From contig DFFU01000026.1 of assembly GCA_002372315.1 (NCBI GenBank), positions 1 to 64,000 on the forward strand: 64,000 bases of DNA, given 5' to 3'. Position numbers and translations under genes: made by a program. Positions 43,196 through 52,641 of this stretch are shown in pieces. This DNA is from Alphaproteobacteria bacterium UBA3768. GTDB taxonomy: Bacteria > Pseudomonadota > Alphaproteobacteria > CAAHEQ01 > UBA3637. The notes below the pieces were generated by a model. The model was given only the letters and a program-made list of their open reading frames with translations. It was not told where the DNA came from and did no database searches. Each line of letters starts with the position of its first letter. The stretch's first letter is position 1.

Positions 43196-43493
43196 CTTTT
43201 TGTATAATAGCAAACTTGTTTAATGGGGAATAATAGAGGTAGTTAAATAAAGGGAGATTAAATAACCCAAATTAAACAAGCAAATAAGTTAGTCCAATTA
43301 AAAAGGAAAATAATATGGGGATATTAAACAAGGGAAAATAATATAGGGGCATTAGTCAGGTAAAATAATGAAACTGGAATAATGGAAACTGGGTGATGTG
43401 GGGTTGTTCTGCTGGGGTAGTTTTTTTGTGAGGGGACACCTCTAAATGAGATAAATAGTTATGAGTAATTTTGAACTCTTTTTTCATTACAAA

Positions 43494-43519
43494 CCCCACC
43501 ATTTCTGGTGGGGATTTTT
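43494..43519 (+). terminator. intrinsic terminator
   Basis: CCCCACCA / TGGTGGGG perfect 8-bp stem with a TTTC loop, then ATTTTT. No gene directly precedes it. Confidence 0.85.
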
Positions 43520-43541
43520 ATGAAAAATAATTAAAATATTT

Positions 43542-43571
43542 TTGACTTTCTATGGGTAAATATGGTATAAT
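43542..43571 (+). promoter_or_regulatory. promoter of a candidate small RNA
   Basis: TTGACT (43542-43547), 18-nt spacer, TATAAT (43566-43571); start near 43578. Confidence 0.6.
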
Positions 43572-43577
43572 ATAAAT

Positions 43578-43686
43578 ACAATAAAAGAGAAATAAAACAT
43601 CATCTTTTTTTGTTTTATCTAATATAATTTTCATTGTCATAAAACCAAGTTAATTGTTTTACCTGCCAGTAAAATGGCAGGTTTTT
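43578..43686 (+). ncRNA. candidate small RNA of the element
   Basis: About 110 nt between a promoter and a strong terminator, with no open frame. It sits between two terminators and ends 115 bp before the Type ISP gene. Possible roles: antisense or sRNA control, or an attenuated leader of the ISP gene. Only promoter and terminator support it. Confidence 0.4.
43661..43686 (+). terminator. intrinsic terminator upstream of the Type ISP gene
   Basis: ACCTGCCA / TGGCAGGT perfect 8-bp stem, 6-nt loop, followed by TTTT. Confidence 0.85.
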
Positions 43687-43801
43687 AGTATTTTTTTATA
43701 TGAGATGTCAAAATCTGCCATCCTAAAAACTTTTTAGTTTGCTTTTTTTATCATAATAGTTTAACATATCCCAATGATTAAATCAACACAAGGGAGTTGT
43801 T

Positions 43802-46800
43802 ATGACCAAACCAATAGTTTCATTTAATGATGTTTTATCCAAGTTTAGAGCAGAAGCATTCTCTGAAAGGGATAAAGGGTTCAGATTTGAAAAACTGATG
43901 AAGAAATATCTTCAAATTGAACCTCAATACAAAAACATCTTAAAGACAGTGTGGTTATGGAATGAGTTTCCATTTAGAAATGATTTTAGTGGAAAAGATA
44001 CAGGAATTGACTTGGTTGCTCAAACAGTTGAAGGAGATTACTGGGCAATTCAATGTAAATGTTTCAGAGAGGATGCTTATATTGACAAATCAGGTGTTGA
44101 TAGTTTCTTATCCACATCCAGTAAAAGTTTCATGGGAGAAGATGGTAAAAGCAAACAATTTACCCAAAGATTATGGATTTCTACAACAAATCATTGGAAT
44201 AGTGAAGCAGAAGAAACCATTAAAAACCAAAATCCCCCACTTCACAGGATTAGTTTAACAGATTTACAAAACACATCTGATTACATTGACTGGGATGAAT
44301 TGGTCAATGGTATGGAAACAAGTGCCTTAAAAGAGAAAAAACATCCCAGAGACCACCAAATCCAAGCAATCAACAACTTCCATGAACATTTTAAAAATGC
44401 TGATAGAGGTAAGTTGATTATGGCATGTGGGACAGGTAAGACCTATACATCCTTAAAGATTGCTGAAAATGAAACTGATGGGAAAGGAACAATCCTGTTT
44501 TTAGTGCCATCTATTGCTTTATTGGGTCAAACTTTAAGAGAATGGAGTGCCCAAGCAGAAAAACCCATTTATCCTATCTGTATCTGTTCTGATGCTACTG
44601 TTGGACAGGATGAAGATGATGATATAAGTGTAGTTGATTTAGCATTACCTGCCAGCACAAATGTGAGAAGCATTGTCAATCAGTTTGAAGTTGCTAAAAA
44701 GAACCAGAAGGGAATGATAGTTGTATTCTCAACTTACCAATCCATAGATGTTATTTCCAAAGCACAAGCAGAATTAAATAAAAGACAGAAGGATAACTGT
44801 ATCTTTGACTTGATTATCTGTGATGAAGCACACAGAACCACTGGAATTATCTTAAAGGATAAAGAAAAAGGTGGTTATGATGAAAAATCCTTTACCAAAG
44901 TCCATGACAATAAATGGGTTGAAGCAAAGAAAAGATTGTATATGACAGCAACTCCAAGATTGTATAAGGAAGATGCCAAGAAAAAAGCAGAAGAAGGTGA
45001 TGCTATACTTTGTTCAATGGATGATGAAGCAATTTATGGACAAGAAGTTTATAGAATTGGATTTGGTGAAGCAGTTGATAAGAGGTTGTTATCAGATTAC
45101 AAGGTCTTGGTTTTAACATTAAAAGAAGAACAAATCCCAGCAGCATTTAGAAGTATCATCAACTCTGGTAAGAAAGATAAAGAAATTACCACAGATGATG
45201 TCAGTAAGTTGATTGGATGTATAAATGCTCTGTCTAAAAGGGTTATAGAAGCAGATAAAGAGTTCAATGATGATAGAGCACCCATGAGGAAAGCAGTTGC
45301 TTTCTGCCAAAGCATTAAAGCATCCAAAATGATTACTGGGATGTTTAATGAGCATAAAGATACCTATTACAATTCTCTCCCACAGGAAGAAAGAGAAAAG
45401 TTGGTGGGTGTAGAAGCAAAGCATATAGATGGAACAATGGGAGCAAGTCAAAGAGATGAATTATTGACTTGGTTAAAAGATACCCCAGAAGATGGTAAAG
45501 AATGCCATATTTTAACCAATGTGAAGTGTTTGTCAGAAGGTGTTGATGTGCCATCACTGGATGCTGTGATGTTCTTGGCAGCAAGAAACAGTCAGGTTGA
45601 TGTGGTCCAATCTGTTGGAAGAGTTATGAGAACAGCACCTGATAAGAAGTATGGATACATCATTATTCCTGTAATGATACCAGAAGGAATTAAACCAGAA
45701 GAAGCATTGGAGGATAACAAAAGATATGCTGTTATTTGGACAGTATTGAATGCTTTAAGAGCACATGATGACAGATTTGATGCTGAAATCAACAAAATCA
45801 ACTTGAATAAGAAGAAAGGTGATAGAATAAAAGTCATTGGTGTTGGTAATGGTGAAGATGATGGGGATGGTAGTGGAAAACCAACCAGTAGAGACACCCA
45901 ATTAGAAAGACAATTGACTTTACCATTAGCAGAATTACAAGAATTACAAAATGTGATTTATGCCAAAATGGTTCAAAAGGTTGGCAGTAAGAGATATTGG
46001 GTTCAATGGGCACAAGATGTTGCCAAGATTGCTCAAAGATATATTGTTAAAATCAACCATCTAATTGAAACAGATACTAAATCACAAGAAGTATTCAATA
46101 AGTTCTTAAAAGGTTTAAGAAAGAACATCAACCCATCTGTATCCAAAGATGAAGCAATCCAAATGTTGGCACAGCATTTGATTACCCAACCTGTGTTTGA
46201 AGCATTGTTTGAAAATTATTCATTTGTATCCAACAACCCTGTATCTAAATCCTTACAAAAGATGGTGGATTTATTGGAAAAGCAAGCAATGGATGAAGAA
46301 GGTGAGAAGACCCTTCATAAGTTCTATGAATCTGTTAAAGAGAGAGTTAAAGGGATTGACAATGCTGATGGCAGACAGAAGATTATTATTGAACTGTATG
46401 ATAAGTTCTTCAAAACTGCTTTCCCAAAGGTTGTGGAACAGTTGGGAATTGTCTATACACCAATAGAAGTAGTTGATTTTATAAACAATTCTGTTGCCCA
46501 AGTATTGAAAAAAGAGTTTAACAGGAACTTGTCTGATGAAAATATTCATATCCTTGACCCATTTACAGGGACAGGAACATTTATTACGAGGTTGATTCAA
46601 ACTGGTTTAATTGATAAGGAAGCATTACCAAGAAAGTATGCCAAAGAACTTCATGCCAATGAGATTGTGCTGTTGGCATATTACATTGCTTCAATCAATA
46701 TTGAAAATGCTTACCATGATGCTGTGGGTATGGAAAATGGTTATAAGTCATTTGATGGTATTTGTTTGACAGATACCTTCCAATTGGGGGAAACAGATGA

Positions 46801-48694
46801 AGCAACCAACCTGTTTGATGAAATGCTCCCACAAAACTCTGAAAGAGTGATGGAACAAAAGAAATTACCTGTCAGGGTAATCATTGGGAATCCACCTTAT
46901 TCCATTGGTCAGAAGTCAGCAAATGATAATGCCCAAAACCAATCTTATCCAAAATTGGATAGAAGAGTTGAAGAAACTTATGCTAAATATTCCAATGCTG
47001 CTTTGAACAAAGGATTATATGATAGTTATATCAAAGCATTCAGGTGGTCATCTGATAGAATTGATGAAAAGAATGGAGGTATAATTGCCTTTGTATCAAA
47101 TGGTAGTTGGATTGATGGGCAATCTATGGATGGTTTAAGAAAAGCATTTGAAAAAGAGTTTAATTCCATATATGTCTTTAATATGAGAGGAAATACCAGA
47201 ACAAGTGGAGAAACAGCAAGAAAAGAAGGGGGACAAACATTTGGAAGTGGATGTAGAACAACTGTTGCTATCACAATCTTGGTTAAAAATCCAAAAGTTG
47301 AAACAGAAAAAGCAACCATCTATTATACACAAGTTCCTGATTATCAAAGTAGAGAGGACAAATTAGCATTATTAGCACACTATAAGGATATTACCAATAG
47401 TAGGATACAATTTAAGGTCCTAAAACCCAATGAACATGGGGATTGGTTAAATCAAAGAAGTGATTTATTCAGTTCCTTCATACCCGTTGAACCTGATAAA
47501 AAGTTCAATCTTAAATCAACAAGTATGTTTAATTTAAATGTTATTGGAGTAGCAACTAATAGAGATGCCTGGGTGTATAATTATTCACAAAGAAATTTGG
47601 AAAGTAATGTGAGAAAAATGGTTGATTTTTATAATGAACAAAGAAAAGGGTATCAAACAGCATTACAAAAAAACAACTTGTTGAAAGTTGAGGATTTTAT
47701 TGATATAGACCCAAAGAAAATTAGTTGGACAAGAAGTTTAAGAAATCAAGTTAAAAATAACAAAGAAAATACATATCAGTCAGATGTTTATTATGAAGGT
47801 TGTTACAGACCATATTGTAAGCAACATTTGTATTATGAAAACTCATTTATTGAAAGTCCTGGTTTAAGTAAGCAATTATTCCCAACATCACAGCATAAAA
47901 ATATGTGTATTGCTGTATCTGGCATTGGTGCTGGAAAAGATTTCTCAACTTTAATTGTAAATCAAGTTCCTTGCTTGGATATGGTTGAGAAAGGTCAATG
48001 CTTTCCACTCTATTACTATGAAAAGAATGAAGGGAATATTGGAACATTGTTTGATGATGGGAAAGACCAATATATCAGAAGAGATGGTATAACTGACTTT
48101 ATCTTGGAACAATGTAGAACTAGATATGGACATAAAGTATCCAAAGAGGATATCTTCTATTATGTCTATGGATTATTACATTCCAATGATTACAGAACCC
48201 AATTTGCTGCTGATTTGAAGAAAATGTTACCCAGAATACCATTAGTGGATATTCCAAATGATTTCTTTGAGTTTAGTAAGGCAGGAAGACAATTGGCAGA
48301 ACTTCATTTGAACTATGAAACTGTGCCTGCTTATCCAGATGTAGAGGTTATTGGTGAAGAAAAAGGAAACTTCCATGTGGATAAGATAACATTTGCCAAA
48401 AAGGATGGTGAAGTTGATAAAACAACCTTGATTTACAATTCTTCCATCAAAATTACCAATATCCCATTAGAAGCATATGACTATGTTGTCAATGGAAAGT
48501 CAGCAATAGAATGGATTATGGACAGATACCAAGTCAAAGTTGATAAGGATAGTGGTATCAAAAATGACCCAAATGACTGGGGATTAGAACATAATAATCC
48601 CAGATACATCTTGGATCTGATTTTATCAGTTATAACAGTCAGTATGGCAACCAATGAAATAGTTAAAAAATTACCAAAGTTGGATTTGAAATAA
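43802..48694 (+). CDS. single-chain Type ISP restriction-modification enzyme
   Basis: A 1630-residue protein with the domain order of LlaGI/LlaBIII-type enzymes. An Mrr-like nuclease domain has D70 (TGIDLVA) and Q84-x-K86 (AIQCK). The SF2 translocase has P-loop ACGTGKT near 208 and DEAH at 341-344. The N6-adenine methyltransferase has DPFTGTGTF near 919 and NPPYS near 1029. A C-terminal region to 1630 is likely the target-recognition domain. One polypeptide therefore cuts, translocates and methylates. All motifs look intact. Arginines are AGA/AGG and only two CpG were seen in 4.9 kb. It overlaps the helicase gene by one base. Confidence 0.92.
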   Translation: MTKPIVSFNDVLSKFRAEAFSERDKGFRFEKLMKKYLQIEPQYKNILKTVWLWNEFPFRNDFSGKDTGIDLVAQTVEGDYWAIQCKCFREDAYIDKSGVDSFLSTSSKSFMGEDGKSKQFTQRLWISTTNHWNSEAEETIKNQNPPLHRISLTDLQNTSDYIDWDELVNGMETSALKEKKHPRDHQIQAINNFHEHFKNADRGKLIMACGTGKTYTSLKIAENETDGKGTILFLVPSIALLGQTLREWSAQAEKPIYPICICSDATVGQDEDDDISVVDLALPASTNVRSIVNQFEVAKKNQKGMIVVFSTYQSIDVISKAQAELNKRQKDNCIFDLIICDEAHRTTGIILKDKEKGGYDEKSFTKVHDNKWVEAKKRLYMTATPRLYKEDAKKKAEEGDAILCSMDDEAIYGQEVYRIGFGEAVDKRLLSDYKVLVLTLKEEQIPAAFRSIINSGKKDKEITTDDVSKLIGCINALSKRVIEADKEFNDDRAPMRKAVAFCQSIKASKMITGMFNEHKDTYYNSLPQEEREKLVGVEAKHIDGTMGASQRDELLTWLKDTPEDGKECHILTNVKCLSEGVDVPSLDAVMFLAARNSQVDVVQSVGRVMRTAPDKKYGYIIIPVMIPEGIKPEEALEDNKRYAVIWTVLNALRAHDDRFDAEINKINLNKKKGDRIKVIGVGNGEDDGDGSGKPTSRDTQLERQLTLPLAELQELQNVIYAKMVQKVGSKRYWVQWAQDVAKIAQRYIVKINHLIETDTKSQEVFNKFLKGLRKNINPSVSKDEAIQMLAQHLITQPVFEALFENYSFVSNNPVSKSLQKMVDLLEKQAMDEEGEKTLHKFYESVKERVKGIDNADGRQKIIIELYDKFFKTAFPKVVEQLGIVYTPIEVVDFINNSVAQVLKKEFNRNLSDENIHILDPFTGTGTFITRLIQTGLIDKEALPRKYAKELHANEIVLLAYYIASINIENAYHDAVGMENGYKSFDGICLTDTFQLGETDEATNLFDEMLPQNSERVMEQKKLPVRVIIGNPPYSIGQKSANDNAQNQSYPKLDRRVEETYAKYSNAALNKGLYDSYIKAFRWSSDRIDEKNGGIIAFVSNGSWIDGQSMDGLRKAFEKEFNSIYVFNMRGNTRTSGETARKEGGQTFGSGCRTTVAITILVKNPKVETEKATIYYTQVPDYQSREDKLALLAHYKDITNSRIQFKVLKPNEHGDWLNQRSDLFSSFIPVEPDKKFNLKSTSMFNLNVIGVATNRDAWVYNYSQRNLESNVRKMVDFYNEQRKGYQTALQKNNLLKVEDFIDIDPKKISWTRSLRNQVKNNKENTYQSDVYYEGCYRPYCKQHLYYENSFIESPGLSKQLFPTSQHKNMCIAVSGIGAGKDFSTLIVNQVPCLDMVEKGQCFPLYYYEKNEGNIGTLFDDGKDQYIRRDGITDFILEQCRTRYGHKVSKEDIFYYVYGLLHSNDYRTQFAADLKKMLPRIPLVDIPNDFFEFSKAGRQLAELHLNYETVPAYPDVEVIGEEKGNFHVDKITFAKKDGEVDKTTLIYNSSIKITNIPLEAYDYVVNGKSAIEWIMDRYQVKVDKDSGIKNDPNDWGLEHNNPRYILDLILSVITVSMATNEIVKKLPKLDLK

Positions 48695-50091
48695 TGGATA
48701 TAAATGACTTTCTAACAGATTTACTTAAAAAAGATTTCAAAAAGAAATCTAAAGGAAAGTCAGCATCCAGTGCCATCAACGCCATTAAAACTGTATCAAG
48801 TCCTATGGAAGATAAGGATTATAAGTTAGATAAGGCACAAGAAGAACTGTTTGACTTGATTGAAAACACCCATACAAATGTATTCATTCAAGGTCAGGCA
48901 GGAACAGGAAAATCAACTTTTATCAACCACTTAAAGAAATATTCTGATAAAAGGATCAGAATTGTCTGTCCAACAGCAGTTGCTGCCATCAATGTTGGTG
49001 GAACAACCATACATTCTTTATTCAAATTACCATTCTCTGATTTTTTTATCTTTGATGATCTATTAAAAGAAAAAAGACAGAAACTTAAATCCATCTTGAA
49101 TAAGACAGATTTACTCATAATTGATGAAGTTTCTATGGTTAGACCAGATATGTTGGATATTATAGACCTGCTATCCAGACAAGCAAAAGGTAAGGATGAA
49201 CCATTTGGTGGATTACAGATGCTTCTGATAGGTGATTTATGCCAATTACCGCCAGTAATTAAATCCAATGCTTACCATATCTTTAAGGAAGCATATGGAC
49301 ATAGAAATCCATATTTCTTTGATGCCAACTCTTATAAAGCAGGAAACTTTGAAAAAATTGAACTGACAAAGGTTTATAGACAATCTGACAAAGAATTATT
49401 GAAAAATCTTATCAGGGTTAGGGAAAACAAAGAGGTTGATGAAGCAGTTGAATACTTTAATACCTGTAAGATTGATGATGAAGATGTCCTCAATACTGCT
49501 ATGACTATCACTCCTTATAAACAAGTAGCAGAAAACATCAACCAAAAGAGATTGGGAGAATTAGAAACTCCTGTTCATACTTATGTTTGCCAAACCAAAG
49601 GAACATTTGATGAAGCAAAGGAATGTCCTTCTCCCAGAGTTTTAACATTAAAAGAAGGTGCTTTGGTTATCTTTAATAAGAATAACCCACCGTCTTGGAT
49701 AAATGGAACAAGTGGAATTATTGAGAAATTGGAAGATGATGCTATTACTGTAAAGGTCTTAAAAACTGGTGAAAGTGTTGCTGTTAAAAGAGAAGAATGG
49801 AAAAGTTATCAGTATGATTATGACAGAGAAACAGGAACTGTTGTTGAAAAAGAAGTTGGGACATTTATTCAATTCCCATTACAACTGGGATATGCTCTGA
49901 CTATTCATAAAGCACAAGGTAAAACTTTGGATAAAGTTGTAATAGACCTGAATAGAGGAGCATTTGCTCATGGTCAATTATATGTTGCTTTAAGTAGAAC
50001 CAGAAAGAAAGCAGATATTCATTTAACTAAAAGAATTGATGTATCTGATATTATTATGGATGATAGAATTGTTGAGTTTATGGGGAAATAA
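48694..50091 (+). CDS. PIF1/RecD-like SF1 helicase
   Basis: A 465-residue SF1B helicase: P-loop GQAGTGKS at 67-74, CPTAVAAINVGGTTIHSLF (motif Ia), IIDEVSMV (Walker B at 144-148), LLIGDLCQLPPVI (motif III) and a C-terminal UvrD_C_2 segment YALTIHKAQGKTLDKVVIDL followed by LYVALSRTR. This is the PIF1 pattern: 5'-3' unwinding of DNA or R-loops. Its ATG overlaps the Type ISP stop (TAATGG), implying coupled expression. Helicases are not normal subunits of Type ISP enzymes, so the pairing is of interest. Confidence 0.9.
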   Translation: MDINDFLTDLLKKDFKKKSKGKSASSAINAIKTVSSPMEDKDYKLDKAQEELFDLIENTHTNVFIQGQAGTGKSTFINHLKKYSDKRIRIVCPTAVAAINVGGTTIHSLFKLPFSDFFIFDDLLKEKRQKLKSILNKTDLLIIDEVSMVRPDMLDIIDLLSRQAKGKDEPFGGLQMLLIGDLCQLPPVIKSNAYHIFKEAYGHRNPYFFDANSYKAGNFEKIELTKVYRQSDKELLKNLIRVRENKEVDEAVEYFNTCKIDDEDVLNTAMTITPYKQVAENINQKRLGELETPVHTYVCQTKGTFDEAKECPSPRVLTLKEGALVIFNKNNPPSWINGTSGIIEKLEDDAITVKVLKTGESVAVKREEWKSYQYDYDRETGTVVEKEVGTFIQFPLQLGYALTIHKAQGKTLDKVVIDLNRGAFAHGQLYVALSRTRKKADIHLTKRIDVSDIIMDDRIVEFMGK

Positions 50092-50092
50092 G

Positions 50093-50905
50093 ATGCTAAA
50101 AGTTGGAACAAGAGAAGAAATTAAACAATTCTTAAAGGAACATAATACAGGATTTTATGTGTATATCCTGTATCATCCAAACAAAACCCCATTCTATGTA
50201 GGTAAAGGAAAAGGAAAAGGAAATAGAGTATTTCAGCATGAATATGAAGTAGAACATTCCCAGTATAATAATCCATATAAAATCAACACAATTAAAAAAA
50301 TATACAGATTGGGGGGAACTGTTGGATATGGTATTGACAATATCTTTGAACAGGAAGCAGATGCCTTTGCCAGAGAAAGAGAATTAGTAAAACAAATTGG
50401 GAGACCCCCATTAACCAATTTAACTGATGGAGGAGAAGGTGCTGTCAATTTAGACCTTATCTCAAAACAAAAACATAATGATACTCTTTGGGGAGATACT
50501 GGGGATAATCCAAGAAGTATTATAAACAGAACCTTCCAAGAATTAGCACCAGTAAAATCTGTGCCTATAAAACCACTCCAACAGTTCAAAGCAGTCCATC
50601 TAACTCCTCATCCAAAGGCAAGAAATTATAGTCCAAGAGAAGCAGCAGCACTCTTTATCAGTTCTGTCTTTAATGGGGTTTTAATTGAAGAAGGAGCAAT
50701 TATTCCAAGATTGGTCAATATCAAAGGGGTAGATGGAATTATAGAAAATGGAGTTGGAAGAGATATTTTAGTTGCTGGTTGGGCAACCATTATTCCAAAT
50801 GATGACCCAACATTAGAACAATTCCAACTAACTAAAAGTGGTAAGGATGCTATCCAAAGATACATCAAGGATTTACCAAAAGAAGTGCTCAACAGGTATA
50901 TGTAA
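50093..50905 (+). CDS. GIY-YIG nuclease-domain protein, LEM-3-like
   Basis: A 270-residue protein. Residues 18-120 form a GIY-YIG fold: FYVYILYHPNKTPFYVGKGK (Y-V-Y / Y-V-G), the conserved Arg in GNRVFQH, a Glu in EADAFARERELVKQIGRP and the terminal LTNLTDGGEG, typical of the LEM-3-like family. The C-terminal half (about 120-270) has no recognised motif and may select DNA. ATG 50093 starts one base after the helicase stop (TAAG-ATG); a frame running further upstream inside the helicase is not used. Third gene of the ISP-helicase cluster. Confidence 0.8.
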   Translation: MLKVGTREEIKQFLKEHNTGFYVYILYHPNKTPFYVGKGKGKGNRVFQHEYEVEHSQYNNPYKINTIKKIYRLGGTVGYGIDNIFEQEADAFARERELVKQIGRPPLTNLTDGGEGAVNLDLISKQKHNDTLWGDTGDNPRSIINRTFQELAPVKSVPIKPLQQFKAVHLTPHPKARNYSPREAAALFISSVFNGVLIEEGAIIPRLVNIKGVDGIIENGVGRDILVAGWATIIPNDDPTLEQFQLTKSGKDAIQRYIKDLPKEVLNRYM

Positions 50906-50916
50906 AGGAGAATAAT

Positions 50917-51123
50917 ATGGGATTTTTTAGTGAATTATTTGGTGCTATTATGAACCAGAACAATAATTATGGAGATCAAAATTACCATAGAGGAGAACCC
51001 ACAGCAGAAGATTACATTAGGTCTGGTGAAATAGAAAAAGACAACTATGATGATGGCAAAAGGAACACCATAGATGAGGATGGTGGTTTGTCTGATAGTT
51101 GGGACAAAGAGGATAGAGAATAA
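50917..51123 (+). CDS. small acidic element protein, 68 aa
   Basis: A short acidic frame (MGFFSELFGAIMNQNNNYG at the start, then Asp/Glu-rich to WDKEDRE). GTAAAGGAG lies 7 nt before the ATG and it starts 11 bp after the GIY-YIG stop, so it is probably the last gene of that operon. No family is recognised; an acidic DNA-mimic-like role is only a thought. Converges with the resolvase gene with no spacing. Confidence 0.5.
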   Translation: MGFFSELFGAIMNQNNNYGDQNYHRGEPTAEDYIRSGEIEKDNYDDGKRNTIDEDGGLSDSWDKEDRE

Positions 51124-51732
51124 TTAAAGGTTTCCTATCCCCACTTTCTTCAAATATCTACACATAGTTGTTGGATGAACTCCCATTATCTTGGATATTT
51201 TTGCTTGTGATATACCTTTATCAAGCAATTTTTTTATCTTCTGTCTGCTCTTGGATAGTTTTAATTCTCTTGTCTTTGAACCCAATGGTCTTCCTAATTT
51301 TACATTCTGTTCTTTTAATTTATTTAATGCCATTCTAATTCTGGTGGAGATGTGGTCTCTTTCAATTTCAGCAGCAAGACCAAAGGTATATGCCATTATT
51401 TTGGATTGTAAATCATTCTTAAAGTTATAATTCTCTTTAATACTGATAATTTTAATATCTTTATTAATAGCATCCTGTAAAATACCTGCCAGTTCATAAA
51501 GATTTCTTGCTAACCTACTAATCTCTGTAATAATAATGGTATCCCCAGCAACTGCTGTTTCCATCAACTTACCTAATTCTCTTTTACTCAAAGGTTTTCT
51601 ACTGCTAATGTTTTCCTCTATCCATCTATCCACTTTAATCCTGTTGTTTTTAGCATATTCAACAATAGCAAAGTGTTGGTTGGAACAGGTTTGTTTCTTT
51701 TCCATAGAACACCTACAATATCCATAAATCAT
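51124..51732 (-). CDS. serine recombinase (resolvase/invertase family)
   Basis: A 202-residue small serine recombinase. Catalytic Ser9 in YGYCRCS, the arginine-containing ISRLARNLYEL motif and FGLAAEIERDHISTRIRMAL are conserved. A C-terminal HTH (ISQAKISKIMGVHPTTMCRYL) would bind the recombination site. It may resolve multimers or invert a segment of the element. Only AGA/AGG arginine codons are used. Start ATG follows AGAGGTG. Confidence 0.92.
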   Translation of the reverse strand: MIYGYCRCSMEKKQTCSNQHFAIVEYAKNNRIKVDRWIEENISSRKPLSKRELGKLMETAVAGDTIIITEISRLARNLYELAGILQDAINKDIKIISIKENYNFKNDLQSKIMAYTFGLAAEIERDHISTRIRMALNKLKEQNVKLGRPLGSKTRELKLSKSRQKIKKLLDKGISQAKISKIMGVHPTTMCRYLKKVGIGNL

Positions 51733-51896
51733 AATTCACCTCTTTTTATTTTATTTATTGAAAATACAAGATTTTTTGTTGTAAGAAGTGTTAGCAAATA
51801 ATCATTTGTTTTCTCAATGACTTATACAATTCCTAATTACAACAAGATACAAATTGCCACATATTCCTTATTTTTCAATATATTCAATGGAATAAT

Positions 51897-51921
51897 GAGG
51901 TGTTTTAGATACCTCTTTTTT
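51897..51921 (+). terminator. terminator-like hairpin upstream of SLOG gene
   Basis: GAGGT / ACCTC with a 9-nt loop followed by T6. The segment TTTTAGATA (51903-) can alternatively pair with TATCTAAAA just after the T run, so two exclusive structures exist 50 nt before the next gene. Confidence 0.5.
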
Positions 51922-51971
51922 ATCTAAAAAAGTATTTGCTTTTTAACAAATGTTTTTGTAATATTCTGGGT

Positions 51972-52424
51972 ATGACTAAAACTTGTTGCTTTTTTGGTAA
52001 TGCTACTATCTGGAATGTGAAGGAAATTGCTGATAAAATTAGGAAAGCAGTAGTTGATTTAATAACCAATAAGCAAGTTGATACTTTCTTGGTTGGGATT
52101 AAAGGTGAGTTTGAAACATTATCACATAAAATATTACAGGAAATAAGATTAGATTATCCAAATATTAAAATTATGCTGGTAATTGCTTATGAAAGAGACC
52201 TTCATAAATGTGGTTATCACTTTGATGACTTTTATTATCCACCATTAGCAGAAGTTGGGTATAGGGGATGGAGCATTGCTAAAAGGAATGATTGGATTGT
52301 AGAACAAACAGATTATGTGATTGCTTGTAATCAGTATCAAGGTAGAGCATACAACTATTGTAAAAAAGCAAAAAACAAAGGAAAAACCATTATTGAGATA
52401 GGAAAACAAGATGAACCTGTTTAA
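51972..52424 (+). CDS. SLOG-like (DUF1273/YpsA-type) protein
   Basis: A 150-residue Rossmann-like protein: MTKTCCFFGNATIW at the start (G-x-R-like position of SLOG), FLVGIKGEFETLSHKILQEIR (GG-G-E position), IMLVIAYERD and a C-terminal DYVIACNQYQGRAYNYCKKAKNKGK. SLOG proteins bind nucleotide-derived ligands and are common in mobile elements and defence systems. ATG 51972 is used because upstream codons are not conserved-looking and GGGT precedes it. Overlaps the next small frame. Confidence 0.6.
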   Translation: MTKTCCFFGNATIWNVKEIADKIRKAVVDLITNKQVDTFLVGIKGEFETLSHKILQEIRLDYPNIKIMLVIAYERDLHKCGYHFDDFYYPPLAEVGYRGWSIAKRNDWIVEQTDYVIACNQYQGRAYNYCKKAKNKGKTIIEIGKQDEPV

Positions 52425-52593
52425 TTTTTTTAAGAAGAAACCTGAAAGCACATTAGATAAAGCATTAAAGGAAGTTGAAAGAGTTGGTAAGCAACAACCA
52501 GTAAAGGGAGTTGAGGCATTGGATGAATATTTCAAAGCACATCCCTATAAAATGAAAAAGATAAAAAGTAAAAAAAGAACTAAAAAGCAATAA
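52411..52593 (+). CDS. small Lys-rich element protein, 60 aa
   Basis: Starts 14 bp before the SLOG stop and encodes a very basic protein (MNLFNFFKKKPEST at the start, KMKKIKSKKRTKKQ at the end). It may bind nucleic acid. There is an AAGATG-type weak ribosome binding site (AGGAAAACAAG). No family recognised; translational coupling to the SLOG gene is likely. Confidence 0.5.
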   Translation: MNLFNFFKKKPESTLDKALKEVERVGKQQPVKGVEALDEYFKAHPYKMKKIKSKKRTKKQ

Positions 52594-52641
52594 ATTACAT
52601 CTTTTAACCAATAAATACTTATACCAACAAAGGATATAAGT

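Larger units (their letters stand above)
42863..43801. other. 939-bp non-coding region: iterons, hairpins, possible sRNA
   Basis: No convincing gene. It holds iteron-like direct repeats (42942-43086), an AT-rich hairpin (43164-43195), two near-copies of GGAAAATAATAT (43304 and 43335), two strong terminators (43494-43519, 43661-43686) and a promoter (43542-43571). It could be the replication or regulatory control region of the element. Confidence 0.6.

Noticed and set aside
43033..43233. 66-codon forward frame over the iteron-like repeats
   Set aside because: It runs through the repeats and the hairpin, has no ribosome binding site, and its composition looks non-coding.
46271..47347. Minus-strand frames of up to 109 codons within the Type ISP gene
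   Set aside because: They lie opposite conserved methyltransferase motifs; products are low in complexity and start without signals.
51776..51850. Inverted repeat TTGTTGTAA / TTACAACAA as a recombinase site
   Set aside because: It lies upstream of the serine recombinase and could be its site, but no 2-bp-core symmetry or second copy was found.
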